The notes under the pieces were generated by a model. That model worked only from the letters and a program-made list of their open reading frames with translations, was not told the DNA's origin and ran no database searches. The translations under genes and the position numbers were made by a program. A stretch of DNA of 64,000 nucleotides from Candidatus Hartigia pinicola (GTDB taxonomy: Bacteria > Pseudomonadota > Gammaproteobacteria > Enterobacterales > Enterobacteriaceae), in contig CP048208.1 of NCBI GenBank assembly GCA_020541205.1, forward strand, positions 1,739,908-1,803,907, written 5' to 3'. Shown one piece after another: positions 41,345 to 52,832 of this stretch (within the stretch, counting starts at the first letter, position 1; each line of letters starts with the position of its first letter).

Positions 41345-41420
41345 TGGCAGGGGCGGAGAGAGTCGAACTCCCAACACCCGGTTTTGGAGACCGGTGCTCT
41401 ACCAATTGAACTACGCCCCT
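41345..41420 (-). tRNA. trpT: tRNA-Trp (anticodon CCA)
   Basis: Intact 76-base gene on the minus strand: AGGGGCG acceptor, GGTAGAGC in the D arm, anticodon stem-loop GGTCTCCAAAACC, T loop GTTCGAC, and an encoded CCA end at 41345-41347. It is almost identical to E. coli trpT. In E. coli rrnC this gene is the last of the operon (16S-tRNA-23S-5S-Asp-Trp), and the decayed 5S and tRNA-Asp just upstream here show the same ancestral order. Confidence 0.98.
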
Positions 41421-41429
41421 ATATCTTTA

Positions 41430-41495
41430 ACATACAAACTCAAACGTGAGATTTCTTACTCATAGACAAGTGTATTGATTACTGAAAGTGCTATT
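41430..41495 (-). pseudogene. Eroded tRNA-Asp gene (ghost)
   Basis: Plus-strand bases CAAACTCAAACGTGAGATTT align without gaps to the T arm and variable region of the reversed E. coli aspT (GGGACTCGAACCCGCGACCC). Further on, GACAAGTGTATTGATTACTGAA tracks GACAGGCAGGTATTCTAACCGACTGAA with small gaps. G/C pairs have turned to A/T and the acceptor stem is gone, so it cannot fold. The position between ghost 5S and tRNA-Trp is as in rrnC. Confidence 0.55.
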
Positions 41496-41604
41496 TTAAT
41501 TTATTCTTTGTATTTGTATTTTTTTTATTTATTATTTTATTATCAAATTTTAAATTTCATATTGAGCATTTCTAGTATTTTATAAGCAAGAAACATCTAC
41601 TATT

Positions 41605-41720
41605 GAGTAACATACGATTCTCCTGGAGATGACCTTAGATAATGCACTATTATTGCCAGTAAGTAAGCGCTATATATCTTTCTTGAGTTGCGCATTGCAT
41701 AAACTCATACCTTTAATATA
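41605..41720 (-). pseudogene. Eroded 5S rRNA gene (ghost)
   Basis: Plus strand shows TTCTCCTGGAGATGACC, then GCACTATTATTG, then GCGCTATATATCTTTCTTGAG followed by TTGCGCATTGC. These match in order the reversed E. coli 5S segments TCTCGCATGGGGAGACC, ACACTACCATCGG and GCGTTTCACTTCTGAGTTCGGCATGG. Insertions and G/C-to-A/T changes rule out function. It sits between the ghost 23S end and tRNA-Asp/tRNA-Trp, as expected. Confidence 0.65.
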
Positions 41721-41779
41721 AGATCAATATCTTTAATTTTAAAATAATTTATTTTTCTACAATGTATCTACTCTTATTA

Positions 41780-44490
41780 GATAAACCTTGAAATTTATTG
41801 ATACTAGTTAAGTAAAGATATCAATTCAGTTAAATACTGAATATCTATCTATATTTTCATCGCAAATTTTTTTAGAACCTTTTAAATAATTAGAAAATTT
41901 TTTCTCAAAACAAATTTAGTGACTAAATATTTTCAGAAGTAATTTATTCTACACACCACTACACTAAATATTTTTAGTGTAGTGGTGTGATATGACAACT
42001 TCACTAACAATAATCTGTTCACTGTATTTTATACTCACAGAAGTTGATATTCATCTTTTTATCGAACTTCTTTAAATCTTGAATAAAAAACTCTTAAAAT
42101 ATATATTTTATCTATGGAACATAAAGTTCTAATATTAAACAAGTCACTACCAATGTTGGTATACGCGAATAATATTAATCTACTGCTCAAAATTAAATTT
42201 TATACGTTAAAATGACAACTTTAGTTAAATAAAAATAATAGATTAAGAAATTTAGCTAATTCATCTAATTAAGATAGAGCTCTTAAAATTAAGATAGTAC
42301 ATATTTTTACTAAATACTTTTTTATTTTCAATAGTAAAAAAACCTTAGAAATTATTTATAATATTATGATTGTATATTAATCGTATTAGAAATAAGTATA
42401 ATAATAACACAAATAAATAAATATTTCAATAAAGTAAGTTCTTGTGACTTAATCAATAAATATATATACCCTGAGAAATTTATATATACTAAATATTGTA
42501 TATATTTTTATACGCTAAAAAATATTTATTCTAGAATTCCCTTTAGAAGATTTTCCAGTAAGCATGTTTTATATTACTATTTGAAATTTTAAAAAAGACA
42601 TCATCAGACATAAAACAAAATTTTCTAAAACAATATAAATCAATATAAAAAATAATACAACATATTTTAAAATATAAACTTTAATTTTTATAAATTATTC
42701 TCTTTCTATTATACAGAAAAAATTCAATAAAATCTTAGAGAATACAAGATTAATGAGTAGAATTCCTATATTTATTTTACATAGATTCGTATGCTCACTT
42801 TTAAATTTTTTATCTATCTTGTAAATCAATGTTTTAGATTAAATCTAAAAATATAATAAAGACACACAAACTCTTACCTAGTTTATTACTGTAACATTTA
42901 CACTAAACGACACTTTAATAAATATTTATATTGAAAAGTATTCTAAATATTATCAAACTATACGTGTAAAATGGAAACTTACTTACATAACACCACAATG
43001 AGAAAAGAATATTATGATTGTAGTAATACCATCTACTACACCTACAATGAAAAGTTTTTACAAAATTATCTTATTTATTCATATTACAATGCCTGGGCAA
43101 CAAAAATAGCATACAAATTTAATTACATATGTATATATTACTATATTTTAATCAGCAATTTTTACTCATTGATATGTGTAATTATTTCCATTTTATAAAA
43201 TAAATACTTTGATTATTGTAGCATACCTAGTTTTATCTGATTTTTTCTTAACACTTACACTTAACCATTTTAAGTTCAAGATACAATTAACAATGATTCA
43301 AGACTAAAATGCTTTTCTTCAAACAGGAAGCTGACACTAATCTTTTTTATTTTTTCTCTACCGAGATTACAACTCATATAAAATATTTATTTATTACTTA
43401 TATACTAAAAATTTTACATAATTTTAGTCGATTTAGGTTATTTTATTTTTATTCTAAGAAACTTTCTGTCTTCTAAAAGTTTGATATATGACAGCATAAC
43501 ACTAATTTATCTCAGTCTTGATACTTCTAAAAATTTTAGCACAAAACATATCTCTAACCAAAAAACACTTAGATATTTCTGCTTCAATTTTAGACAATTA
43601 TTTAAATTAATAAATGTGTTCCGCAACTTCCGCATAAGTTAACTTAACTAATGAGTAGTTACTCATTTTTAAAAAACAATCACTACTTTTCTAAATTAAC
43701 ATCTTATATGTATAGTTTACTTTTCTTTTCATAACATGCAGTAATGCATATGTTATTGTCATAGTAACATTTTTAATTTTTTAAATTATATGCAGGTAAT
43801 CATTAAAAATGAATATTACAGTTTTAAAAATAATGAGTTACATATATTAAACTAAATTTTATAAACATTTCTAAAATAGATTTCAAAATAGTAAATACTA
43901 CTTAATTTAATTGATTGTACTCTTATCTATATATAATCCGGTATTGTTTCGCAATTAGTTAATACAGTATTAAAGGTAATATTATTTCACTTTTAATCTA
44001 CTGAGCAAGTAAAGACCGAAATAAATAGTCTCTTTTTTATTTTTTCGAAACTTTCAGCACTTTTTTATAAGTAATATTGTGACAGCATATAATTTTATTA
44101 ATTCCTGATGTAATCATTATATATCATCATTTTGAGAATATAAAATTTCTATTACTGATATGTAAATGCTTTTAACTTTTATTTTACTCAATTTTTTATA
44201 ATAGTTTTCTATAATAGCGTCAATACAATCTATAAAATTATCAAACACCTAAAATCTTAGTCTTAAAAGATAATTGTTATATAGTAAAAATTATGAATGA
44301 CTATACTGAACCTTTTACATTCATGACGCAAATATTTAAGATCAGAATCTATTATTATTTTTACTAACTAATCGTTTTTATTCTATTGGTGATACTTATG
44401 CTAATTAAGTAATTAACATATTACTAACGTGTTCTTCTATGAAAAACATACAACCCATGTGTACTAAATTAATTAATTTATCACTTAATT
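41780..44490 (-). pseudogene. Eroded 23S rRNA gene (ghost)
   Basis: Both ends are recognisable. At the 3' end (low coordinates) the plus strand has TAAACCTTGAAATTTATTGA followed by TACTAGTTA, tracking reversed E. coli TAAGCCTCACGGTTCATTAG then TACCGGTTA. At the 5' end (about 44425-44490) it has ACTAACGTGTTCTTC, then ACAACCCATGTGTAC, then TTATCACTTAATT, tracking TTAGCACGTCCTTC, CCACCGTGTAC and TTATTCACTTAACC. The 2.7 kb between them fits a 2.9 kb 23S with net deletion. The interior is largely unrecognisable by eye. Confidence 0.7.
41952..41989. repeat. Perfect 17-bp stem hairpin, 4-base loop
   Basis: Arms CACACCACTACACTAAA and TTTAGTGTAGTGGTGTG pair without mismatch around a TATT loop. The arms are much richer in G and C than the surroundings, although they lie within the ghost 23S. 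It is not followed by a T-run in either direction, so it is not a classical terminator. Such perfection in decaying DNA suggests recent formation or selection. Confidence 0.8.
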
Positions 44491-44732
44491 AAATAAGAAG
44501 AGTTTATTTTATGTTAGGCATTTTTTATTGAGATATTTCATAATAATACTTATGAATCAATCTATATTCAGATATTGTAACACCGCTTATCTTTAATTTC
44601 TAATTGAATAATTTTCTATTAATTACAACACAGTTTTTAAAAAAATTAAATTAAAAATTAAGAAATTTTATATTATAAAAATACGTAACCTTATAATAAT
44701 ATATTTTAAATTTAAATTTTTTTTAAGAATAA

Positions 44733-44808
44733 TGGTGGAGCTAAGCGGGATCGAACCGCTGACCTCCTGCGTGCAAGGCAGGCGCTCTCCCAGCTGAGCT
44801 ATAGCCCC
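44733..44808 (-). tRNA. alaT: tRNA-Ala (anticodon UGC)
   Basis: Intact 76-base gene on the minus strand: GGGGCTA acceptor, D arm AGCTCAGCTGGGAGAGC, anticodon loop in CCTTGCACGCAGG (UGC), T arm GCGGTTCGATCCCGC and an encoded CCA. This is the tRNA of the 16S-Ile-Ala-23S spacer in enterobacterial rrn operons and lies 182 bases after tRNA-Ile, although both rRNA genes around it are eroded. Confidence 0.98.
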
Positions 44809-44990
44809 ATAAAAAATTAACAAGATATTTATTATTTTTTAATAAAAATACAGATAACTAAAGCAAATTACAGTAAAATATAGCTTACGAAATACTAATC
44901 ACATTACTTCAGTATAATAAAATTATGCAAAGATAAATACAGTATCTCATTAATAAACATATATTAGTAAAACAACATATAAATAAAATT

Positions 44991-45067
<77 letters not shown>

Positions 45068-45289
45068 GTTAATACTGTCTAACGATATTTATTAAAGAAA
45101 TTTTCTAAGTCAGTAGTGAAAAAACTTTCATAATAAGAAATAAAGTAAACTACAGACTATCTTATATGACTCGTATAATTATACGACTTTAGCTATTGAT
45201 TATAAAATGATAAATGCTTATTTTAAAAATAAACCATTATTTCTTTTTATAATTTAATATAATAGTATAGTTTCACAGAAATATATGCA

Positions 45290-46400
45290 AGTTTTAAATT
45301 TTATTACTTTCACAACCTTATCTAAAATGACTCATAATATTAACTCTAGTAATAAAGAGAGTAGCTCACTTTAATTTTTTTACTACACAATACTTTATAA
45401 AATTTAATATAATATGTATAATAATTAACTTTAACATTTCATTATATCACGAATCTAGTATTAATTATAAAAATTTATAATAACTGAACATAATTGTATT
45501 TTATCACTAAGAGTATTAGTATTTTCTTAAATGACTGAGATTTAAAAACAACAGTTTTGTTTATTTGAAAATACAATTAATTACATATGTCATAGATGAA
45601 ATCTGTTACCACTGTAACAAAACTTTACATTGAGAACGTTGATTTCACTGAATCTTTTACGAAATTTTTTAAATATTAAAAGTGTATTAGTTTTTTCATA
45701 CCATCTCAGTAAATAACATATTTTATTGTTTTTAGCTTTTATGAAGTTATATGAGTTTTTACTTTTTAATCATTCTCTTCTCAAGAGCTAATTTATAGTG
45801 TACACTATAGTGTCTAAGTTGAAAAGTGCTATCTCTTTAAGTAAAAAATTTTTTAGTTCTAAACTAAGGAAGTATTTATTTGCATTTCTTTTTACGCTTT
45901 CGAACTTAAAGTTGCAGTTTTTATTTAAAAAACAGATTTATTATAGATGTTTATTTTATTACTACTCATAACGTATGCATGTCTATACAACGTACATGCA
46001 TTATAAATATTATTCTTAGGTTACAAGTCTATATTTCAAATTGAAATTACATATTTTGGTCTATCTCAGTGTACTGTCAGCTATGCAATTTTAATTTATA
46101 ATTAATCTTTTTATTACGTAGTAAATACTTTTATAAAGCTAAAAGCATGACTTTTTTATTGACAAAATAACATAGTTAATAAACTATTATCAATTCTTCA
46201 TTCATCTATAATTCAGATGAAAACATAGCTATATATGTAGTATGCATTTATTGCACTCTTAATTTTTGAAAATTCTCACTAATTATATAATATTTTCCCC
46301 TTTAACTTTTCAAAAATAAATCAATGTATAAGTTTTTATATTTAATACTTTAGATTTTATATTGATTGTTAATTTCTGAAAAGATCATCTTCTATATTAG
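45290..46400 (-). pseudogene. Second eroded 16S rRNA gene (ghost)
   Basis: Located where 16S of the Ile-Ala operon belongs. The clearest remnant, about 46058-46090, is TGGTCTATCTCAGTGTACTG followed by TCAGCTATGCA, tracking reversed E. coli GGACCGTGTCTCAGTTCCAG then TGTGGCTGGTCAT (around position 320). Near 45315 ACCTTATCTAAAATGACTCA weakly tracks the 3' region (ACCTTGTTACGACTTCACC). The spacing between these points is about 450 bases less than in an intact gene, so deletions occurred. The ends are estimates. Confidence 0.5.
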
Positions 46401-48722
46401 CAACAACTAACACAGAAAAAAGAAAGAAGTGCAATATATTCAAAAAATTTAAAACTTATGTTTTATCTGATTTATCACAAAAAAACTCACAATATTTATA
46501 GTCTCTAATAAGATTTTAATAAATTAAATTTTTATCACAATAACATCAAGTATTATAGAAAATTTTTTATATTCAAAATATATATTTTACCTTAAAAATA
46601 CATTTCTATATATATTTTAAAGTATGCGCTATAAAATATTATTTTAATATTTTATATTTATTTTTTCATTTTAAAACATCAACAGAAATTTTATTATAAT
46701 TGATATGATCACACTATCTCTACCAACAAAGCTTTTTATTATTATTTCGCTTACATGTATTAGATTTCATTTGCAATGAGAATTACATTTATAAAATAAT
46801 CACATATTTTCATTTAAAGAACTTGATGATTCACTAAAATTTCTTTAGTGGTTTGTGTTATTAAAATAGATTGTTCACTAATTCATTTAAATCAGTTAAT
46901 TTATTCATGTGTAGTGAAGATATAAAAATAAATATTTAATATTATTATTTTGAATGTCGACACAGGTCATGTGATACTTTATTAAAAACATGTTGCTTAA
47001 ATTTTTTATATTAATTTTAGATTAATATTACAATATATTCATGCTATCTTCATGCACACACAGTTATTTTTAATATTTTATTTTATTAAATATTAAGATT
47101 GCAAATTCGTTTAATTTGATAACAAAATACATTTTTATAGAATCAGAACATTTTTGAAACTATTTTAAGAAAATTCTTCAAAAAAATAAGACACACTTTA
47201 TTTCTAACAAAATTATTGTCAAAAAATAAAACAATCCTGTTTAAACTATTTTCTTTAAAAAATTAAGCTTTTATAATATGAAATAGTTTTATATTACACT
47301 CATTTTCTTATTAAATTCTCTATTAGATGCAGTTATTAGAACACATAAATATTTATAATTCTAGTCAAATATATAACGAGAAATAAGTCCCCATTACCAT
47401 TCGTGCTTTTTGAACTGTTATTATGTTCATATATCCTATGAAAATTATAAGAATTTACAGAAATAAACATTAATAATAAAAGTATTTTAACAAATTACAC
47501 TCTTTCACTTCTCATCTATAAAATACTCCAGATACCAATGTATATGAAAAAACATTATATATTGTTATAAATTTTCAAAAACAGTTTTAATAACATATAC
47601 TAATTAGTCATTTTTTAAGAAAAAGTAAATATATAACTATTTTTAAAATTTGCAAAAAAATTAAGCCTAGCCTAATGAATCTAGAGTGAAAGAAATATAA
47701 CTGATATGATCTTTATCATAATAAATAGATACGATTATATTAATTTTATCATTATTTCTGTAAAAAACATTATAAATATAAATATAGATCATAAAAATCT
47801 ATGATCTGAGTAAAACGTTTTCTACATTTCATATTAGTTCACGATAAAAGATTAATAGCTCACTAATAAAATTTTAGTAACAATAAGTAGAATTATTGAT
47901 AAAATACTTGCCTAGCTTTACCTGGCTTGTAGTTAAAACAATATTCAATTGTATGTATGAAATATATTAAAAATATTCATTATACAATTTAAGAATATGT
48001 GTAGATAACTATGCACTCATCATATAATAAACATTGTAGTTATTATCGCTAATAATTGATTTATTAAATATTCAGTATGTTACCTGAAAAGCATTATGCC
48101 GAATATAAAATAATAAAAATTTTTTCGATGTTTTTCTTCATGAAGTTTATTATTGTTTCGTGTTAATTTAATATTAAATTTTACAATGCAACTTCATTAC
48201 TAAATTCACTTAGCCTAATTATCAAACACGACTGTAAATTTAAAATACTGTTATTACTCTGAAGTACAATAATACCTAAGAGGTAGAATACTTTTGATGA
48301 ACATAAATATTACACACATACTCTTGTATAAAACTAATACAATGAGTTAATAAAAATATTTTTACATTAAAAATATATAAGCATCATTAATTTTTACGAT
48401 TAACAATATAAGTAAAAAACTGTATATTATTTTAAATCATTTATCATCCTATTATAAAAAATATTTTTTTCGCTTCTATTGTAATTCATTGTTACGTACA
48501 GTTTATTATTTAAAGTATCTGTTTAGTTAAATGAACATTTATCACTAGGATAAATAAAAAAAACTATAGAAATGCGATCTTTATATTTATCTCAAAAGCT
48601 AAATCTTACATCACTTTTGAAAATTTTCAGTTACTTATCTTGGATATCCTTAAAATGAATCTACACTTTCACTTACTTAATATTTCAAGTGGTATACAAT
48701 CACAATAATATTTATAAAAATA

Positions 48723-48890
48723 TGAAATAATAACACTTCTTCTAATAATTTTTAAAAACTATCACCCATTATCAGGAGTGATCAAAAAAAATAGCATTTT
48801 ATAATTACATTTTCTAAAATTATCATATTTAACGATAAGATAATAATCTTAAAAAATCAATCATAACTTTTAGTAAGTAATTTTATTTCA
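48723..48890 (+). repeat. Dispersed degenerate repeat, copy 4
   Basis: Left block TGAAATAATAACACTTCTTC, followed by TAATAA, resembles the left block of copy 2. The right end, TTAAAAAATCAATCATAACT and then TTTAGTAAGTAATTTTATT, is almost the same as copy 2. The left-to-TTTTTAG distance is about 142 bases against 131-134 in the others. Confidence 0.5.
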
Positions 48891-50930
48891 ATTAATCTAA
48901 ATATTTTTTTACATAAATTCAACTAATCCAAAAGATACATTCAACTAAGATAAAATAATCTTACTTACTCAAAGTTCTTGTAATTCAATACAACACAAAA
49001 TCTAAACTTTATACTGATACTATTGAATTTAACGTTTAAAAATGTAAAATTAAATATAATCTATTATATTTATTTCGTTTATAAATACATTAAGATCATA
49101 TGCATGTTATAAATACTACAAACTATTCCTAAAATAAATTAATATAATAAGTTATAAATATATAAAATCTTCTTATGATTACTTAAGTTTATAAAATTTT
49201 ATAACAACAATTTTAATAATACCTACGTAGTTCCATGTCACTGTAAAAAATTTAAATTAATCAGAAGCTTTTTACTATTCATTATACTTTAGCGTAAAAT
49301 ATATTAAGATTGTTTTACTCTATTATCCTTCAGTAAAATCTGCACGCCTATTAATATTAACACCCAAAAAAATACCTTAACTAACTAATGCGTTAACCTG
49401 AAAAAAATAAAAGAATAATCACACATTATAAAGAAAATAAAATGCCATTACACTAGCAGAGAAAACATCATGAAATAAAAAAGACTTATAGTATGAATAA
49501 TTAATTAATACGATAAAGCATATAATAGTTATGATTACGTATAAAATCTCACAGTATTAAATTTACAGTTTATTCTCTGGTTATTTATATTTATTCACTA
49601 AAGTATTTAATCATACTCTCTATGTATTTTTACATAATTATCACAATGATTATTTATCGATCATATACGAGAATTACAATATCCTAACATTTCATTACGA
49701 AAGAGAGATTGACAGCAGATATACATCAATTTTTTAAAACTACGACTCCTGGTTTCTAAAAAATAAAAAATATAGCTTAAAAAATTATAAATCTTACTAT
49801 TAAATTGTAAAATATTAAACAATCAAGCAAGAATTCCAATTCGGAAAAATCCATAATAATCATAATGAACATTCTTGAGAATTATTTTTTTTGATACATT
49901 AATACTAAATACCACATTTTTGTGTATTACTAAAAATTCCTTACAAAGGTATAAAATTCTTTAAAATAATTTATATAGTGAAATTCGTTTTTTTTGGATA
50001 TCAAAAAATTCAATATTGCAATTTTTCTCAAATGCCCAATACAAAAACTAATATTTATCGTTTAGTAATTATATACTAAAATAACATAAATATTTAATAT
50101 TTCTTTTTATCTCTTCAGAACATTAATGATTGCAACAATGTCCTGCTTTACATAAGGTATTCACGTTAGTTGCATAAAACTTTATTGAAATATTCAAATA
50201 CTTATATATTGATATAATTGAATACATATTCACAACAAAATTATTTTTATTAACTCACTTTTATTTTTTAATAAACTAAAATACTATATAATTAAGATTT
50301 TTTAATATTGGTGTCTTGATTATACAAGAAATAAATATTATATTTTTATAAATGTTATTACTTTCATTAATTGTTCTAAATTATATTATTAAAGTATTTT
50401 CTACTATTGTTTTATTTATTATTTAAAAATCTAAATGTATTAACATTATTTATCTTATATATAAACAGTAATATATTTTATAGGTATTATTATCTTTAAA
50501 AATTAAAAACAACACTTATAATATAAAACTATAAGGTTTTTAAAAATTCATCATCTATATTTTTAACAAGTGAAATATACTTAACAATAGATGATACTAT
50601 ATCATTATACATAATTAAAATTAAGACTAATTAATAATGTTAAATTAATCAATGAATATAAAATATAATATTAATATTAAGAATTAATCATATTTACAAA
50701 ATATTTATATTATAAAAACTTTAATAATGAATGCTTGTAATTTAGAATAATAAATATAAATTTCTCATATAATAATTATTATATTATAATTAATTATTAT
50801 TTTCAATGATCATATAATAAATATATTTATTAATATTTGAAATATCATAACCTTGAAAATGTAAATACTAAATCTCACTTTTAGGTTATATGATTATTTG
50901 TACATTATATTATGATATAGTGTTAGTAAA

Positions 50931-51090
50931 AAAATAGATAATGATATATTTTCTTAAAAAACTTAAAGAAATTAAAGGGATTTTATTGCAATCCTATCAA
51001 AATAATGTATTAAATGAGCATGTAACTCTTAAAAAATAATAGCTAATTTTATTAAAAACAATTTTAATTTTTAGTTAAGCAATTGAATAT
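50931..51090 (+). repeat. Dispersed degenerate repeat, copy 3
   Basis: AAAATAGATAATGATATATT at the left matches copy 2 with one difference. TAAAAAATAATAGCTAA and TTTTTAGTTAAGCAATT at the right match copies 1 and 2. The left-to-TTTTTAG distance is 131 bases. Confidence 0.55.
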
Positions 51091-52589
51091 TAATAAATTT
51101 AATTATTTCCATGAAAAAACAACTAACAAAAAATTAAAAGTATGATTAATAACAATTTTTTAACATGTTTTAACCACTATTATAATATCTGTAATATCAT
51201 AACGCACCAAAACTTAAAGTTCAAAAACATACTTACACATTATGTATATCTCATTATAACTATTTCAGTAATAAACTCTATTAATATTATATACAATCTA
51301 AAATAATCAATACCAATTAAGTGTGATAGATTATATGAGTACTAAATATATCTTTTATGAAAATGAACATACAAAACTTTACAAAAATTCTTATTTACCC
51401 ACATTACTGCATTAGCTCCCTATAAAAATCTAATTTACTACAAATTTAAAAAACCATTCCGTTAAAAATATTTGTATACAAATACGACACGATCTTACTT
51501 CAAAATCAAAATAATACGACGTAATAATGTTAAACTTACTTACAAGATATTAAAGAAGTACTATGTACTGCACTAAAAATAAAAAAAGAAAGTACTTTTT
51601 CTTAGAAGGTATTCTTATCTGAATATATTAAATCATAATAAAATACTAAAACCTGCTAACTTACCATAAAGTACATTTTAGAATTATTGAGTATTTTACA
51701 CATAATTAAAATAATAAATACTACTTTTATAAAATATAGTATAGCATTACATTATCTTCTATAGTACTTTATATTTAAAAAATTTAGATCACTCAAGACA
51801 TATTCGCATACCTTACTCCTAGGCATTATGTTAACAGTATAAATTGAATTCTACTTTAGTATCTTAATAATTAAGAAATAACTATAATATACAATATTTA
51901 TAATACTTTCGCTTAATAAGCGATATTATAGTATAAACATCGTTGAAATGAATAAATAATTTCTATAAATTAAAGATGTGAATACATTTTCCTATTTGTG
52001 ACATGAATTCTATACCATAATTACATCGGATAAGATTTACTTGTTAATATTCCGCCACAAGATATCGTTTGATATCAGAAATATTGAAATACAGCGTATT
52101 TTTGTAATTTATATATATAATACTCACGCTTTAAGTATCAATAACATAAAAGAAAATTTCACATTTCACAAAATGCACCTAACGCAAATTGCGTTTACTA
52201 TATTTTTATTGAAGAATCCAGCAAATTGTATCCTACTGTAACACTTTTCTTTCTAAAGTTTAATACAGTAATATATACTATTCTGACTCATAACATTATT
52301 GTAACTTATTTCTTTCTAAAAAATAATTTTAAGGACTTTATAGAGATGCATAAAAAAAAATCACATACTTTAACTTTTAAATAAAGTGCAGAGAGATATA
52401 AAATAAGAAATCTTAAAATATCTGAGTAAGCTTTAAAATTCAGATGCGTATAGCTTGCTCGAGCTTATTAACCTCTGATAAATAATTATATTACAAATAT
52501 TCTAAATAGGCTTTAATGAGGTTTATTAGAAAGCGCTTGGTATGAAACTAATAGATCATAAGTATTCTTAAAACTTTAAGGACCTTCTA

Positions 52590-52832
52590 ATGCTCCATCC
52601 AAAAAATTGAACAAATAGCTCACCAAATCCAAAGTACTTGACCGAAAAATGTTCGTGATTTACGTGAAGATTTCGATAAAAAATTACGTTCACTATTACG
52701 ATATCAAATTAGTCATCTCAATTTAGTTAGCAAAGAAGAATTTGCTATTCAGAGACAATTTTTTTACGTACTCACGCAGAATTGTTGCAGATGGAAAAAC
52801 GGATAAAAGAATTAGAAAAACTTTGTATTTAA
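52590..52832 (+). pseudogene. ubiK: Ubiquinone biosynthesis accessory factor UbiK (YqiC), inactivated
   Basis: Small coiled-coil protein that in E. coli assists the ubiquinone-synthesis complex. Homology to YqiC runs over about 80 codons but needs three corrections. An A6 run at 52601-52606 has lost one A, after which MLHPKKIEQIA (E. coli MIDPKKIEQIA) would read through. TGA at 52639 is an in-frame stop. A T7 run at 52759-52765 has lost one T. Between them KNVRDLREDFDKKLRSLL and NLVSKEEFAIQ, then LRTHAELLQMEKRIKELEK, are still recognisable. An AAGGA ribosome binding site is still in place seven bases before the ATG. The decay therefore looks recent compared with the surrounding DNA. Confidence 0.85.

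Larger units (their letters stand above)
46401..52589. other. Gene-free desert with two repeat copies
   Basis: 6.2 kb without a supportable gene; a 66-residue frame at 52041-52241 looks like noise. It holds copies 4 (48723-48890) and 3 (50931-51090) of the dispersed repeat. I could not identify a promoter or leader boxA for the ghost rrn operon with confidence; TTTAAAGAAC near 46815 is only a weak boxA-like match. Confidence 0.6.

Noticed and set aside
42971-43198. 75-residue Tyr-rich open frame
   Set aside because: Lies in the ghost 23S, opposite strand; AT-rich chance frame.
46810-46825. boxA-like TTTAAAGAAC upstream of the second ghost 16S
   Set aside because: Too short and lacking the adjoining conserved leader and promoter blocks.
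47840-47890. AATAGCTC...TTTTAGTAA as a further repeat copy
   Set aside because: Similarity too weak and flanks do not align.
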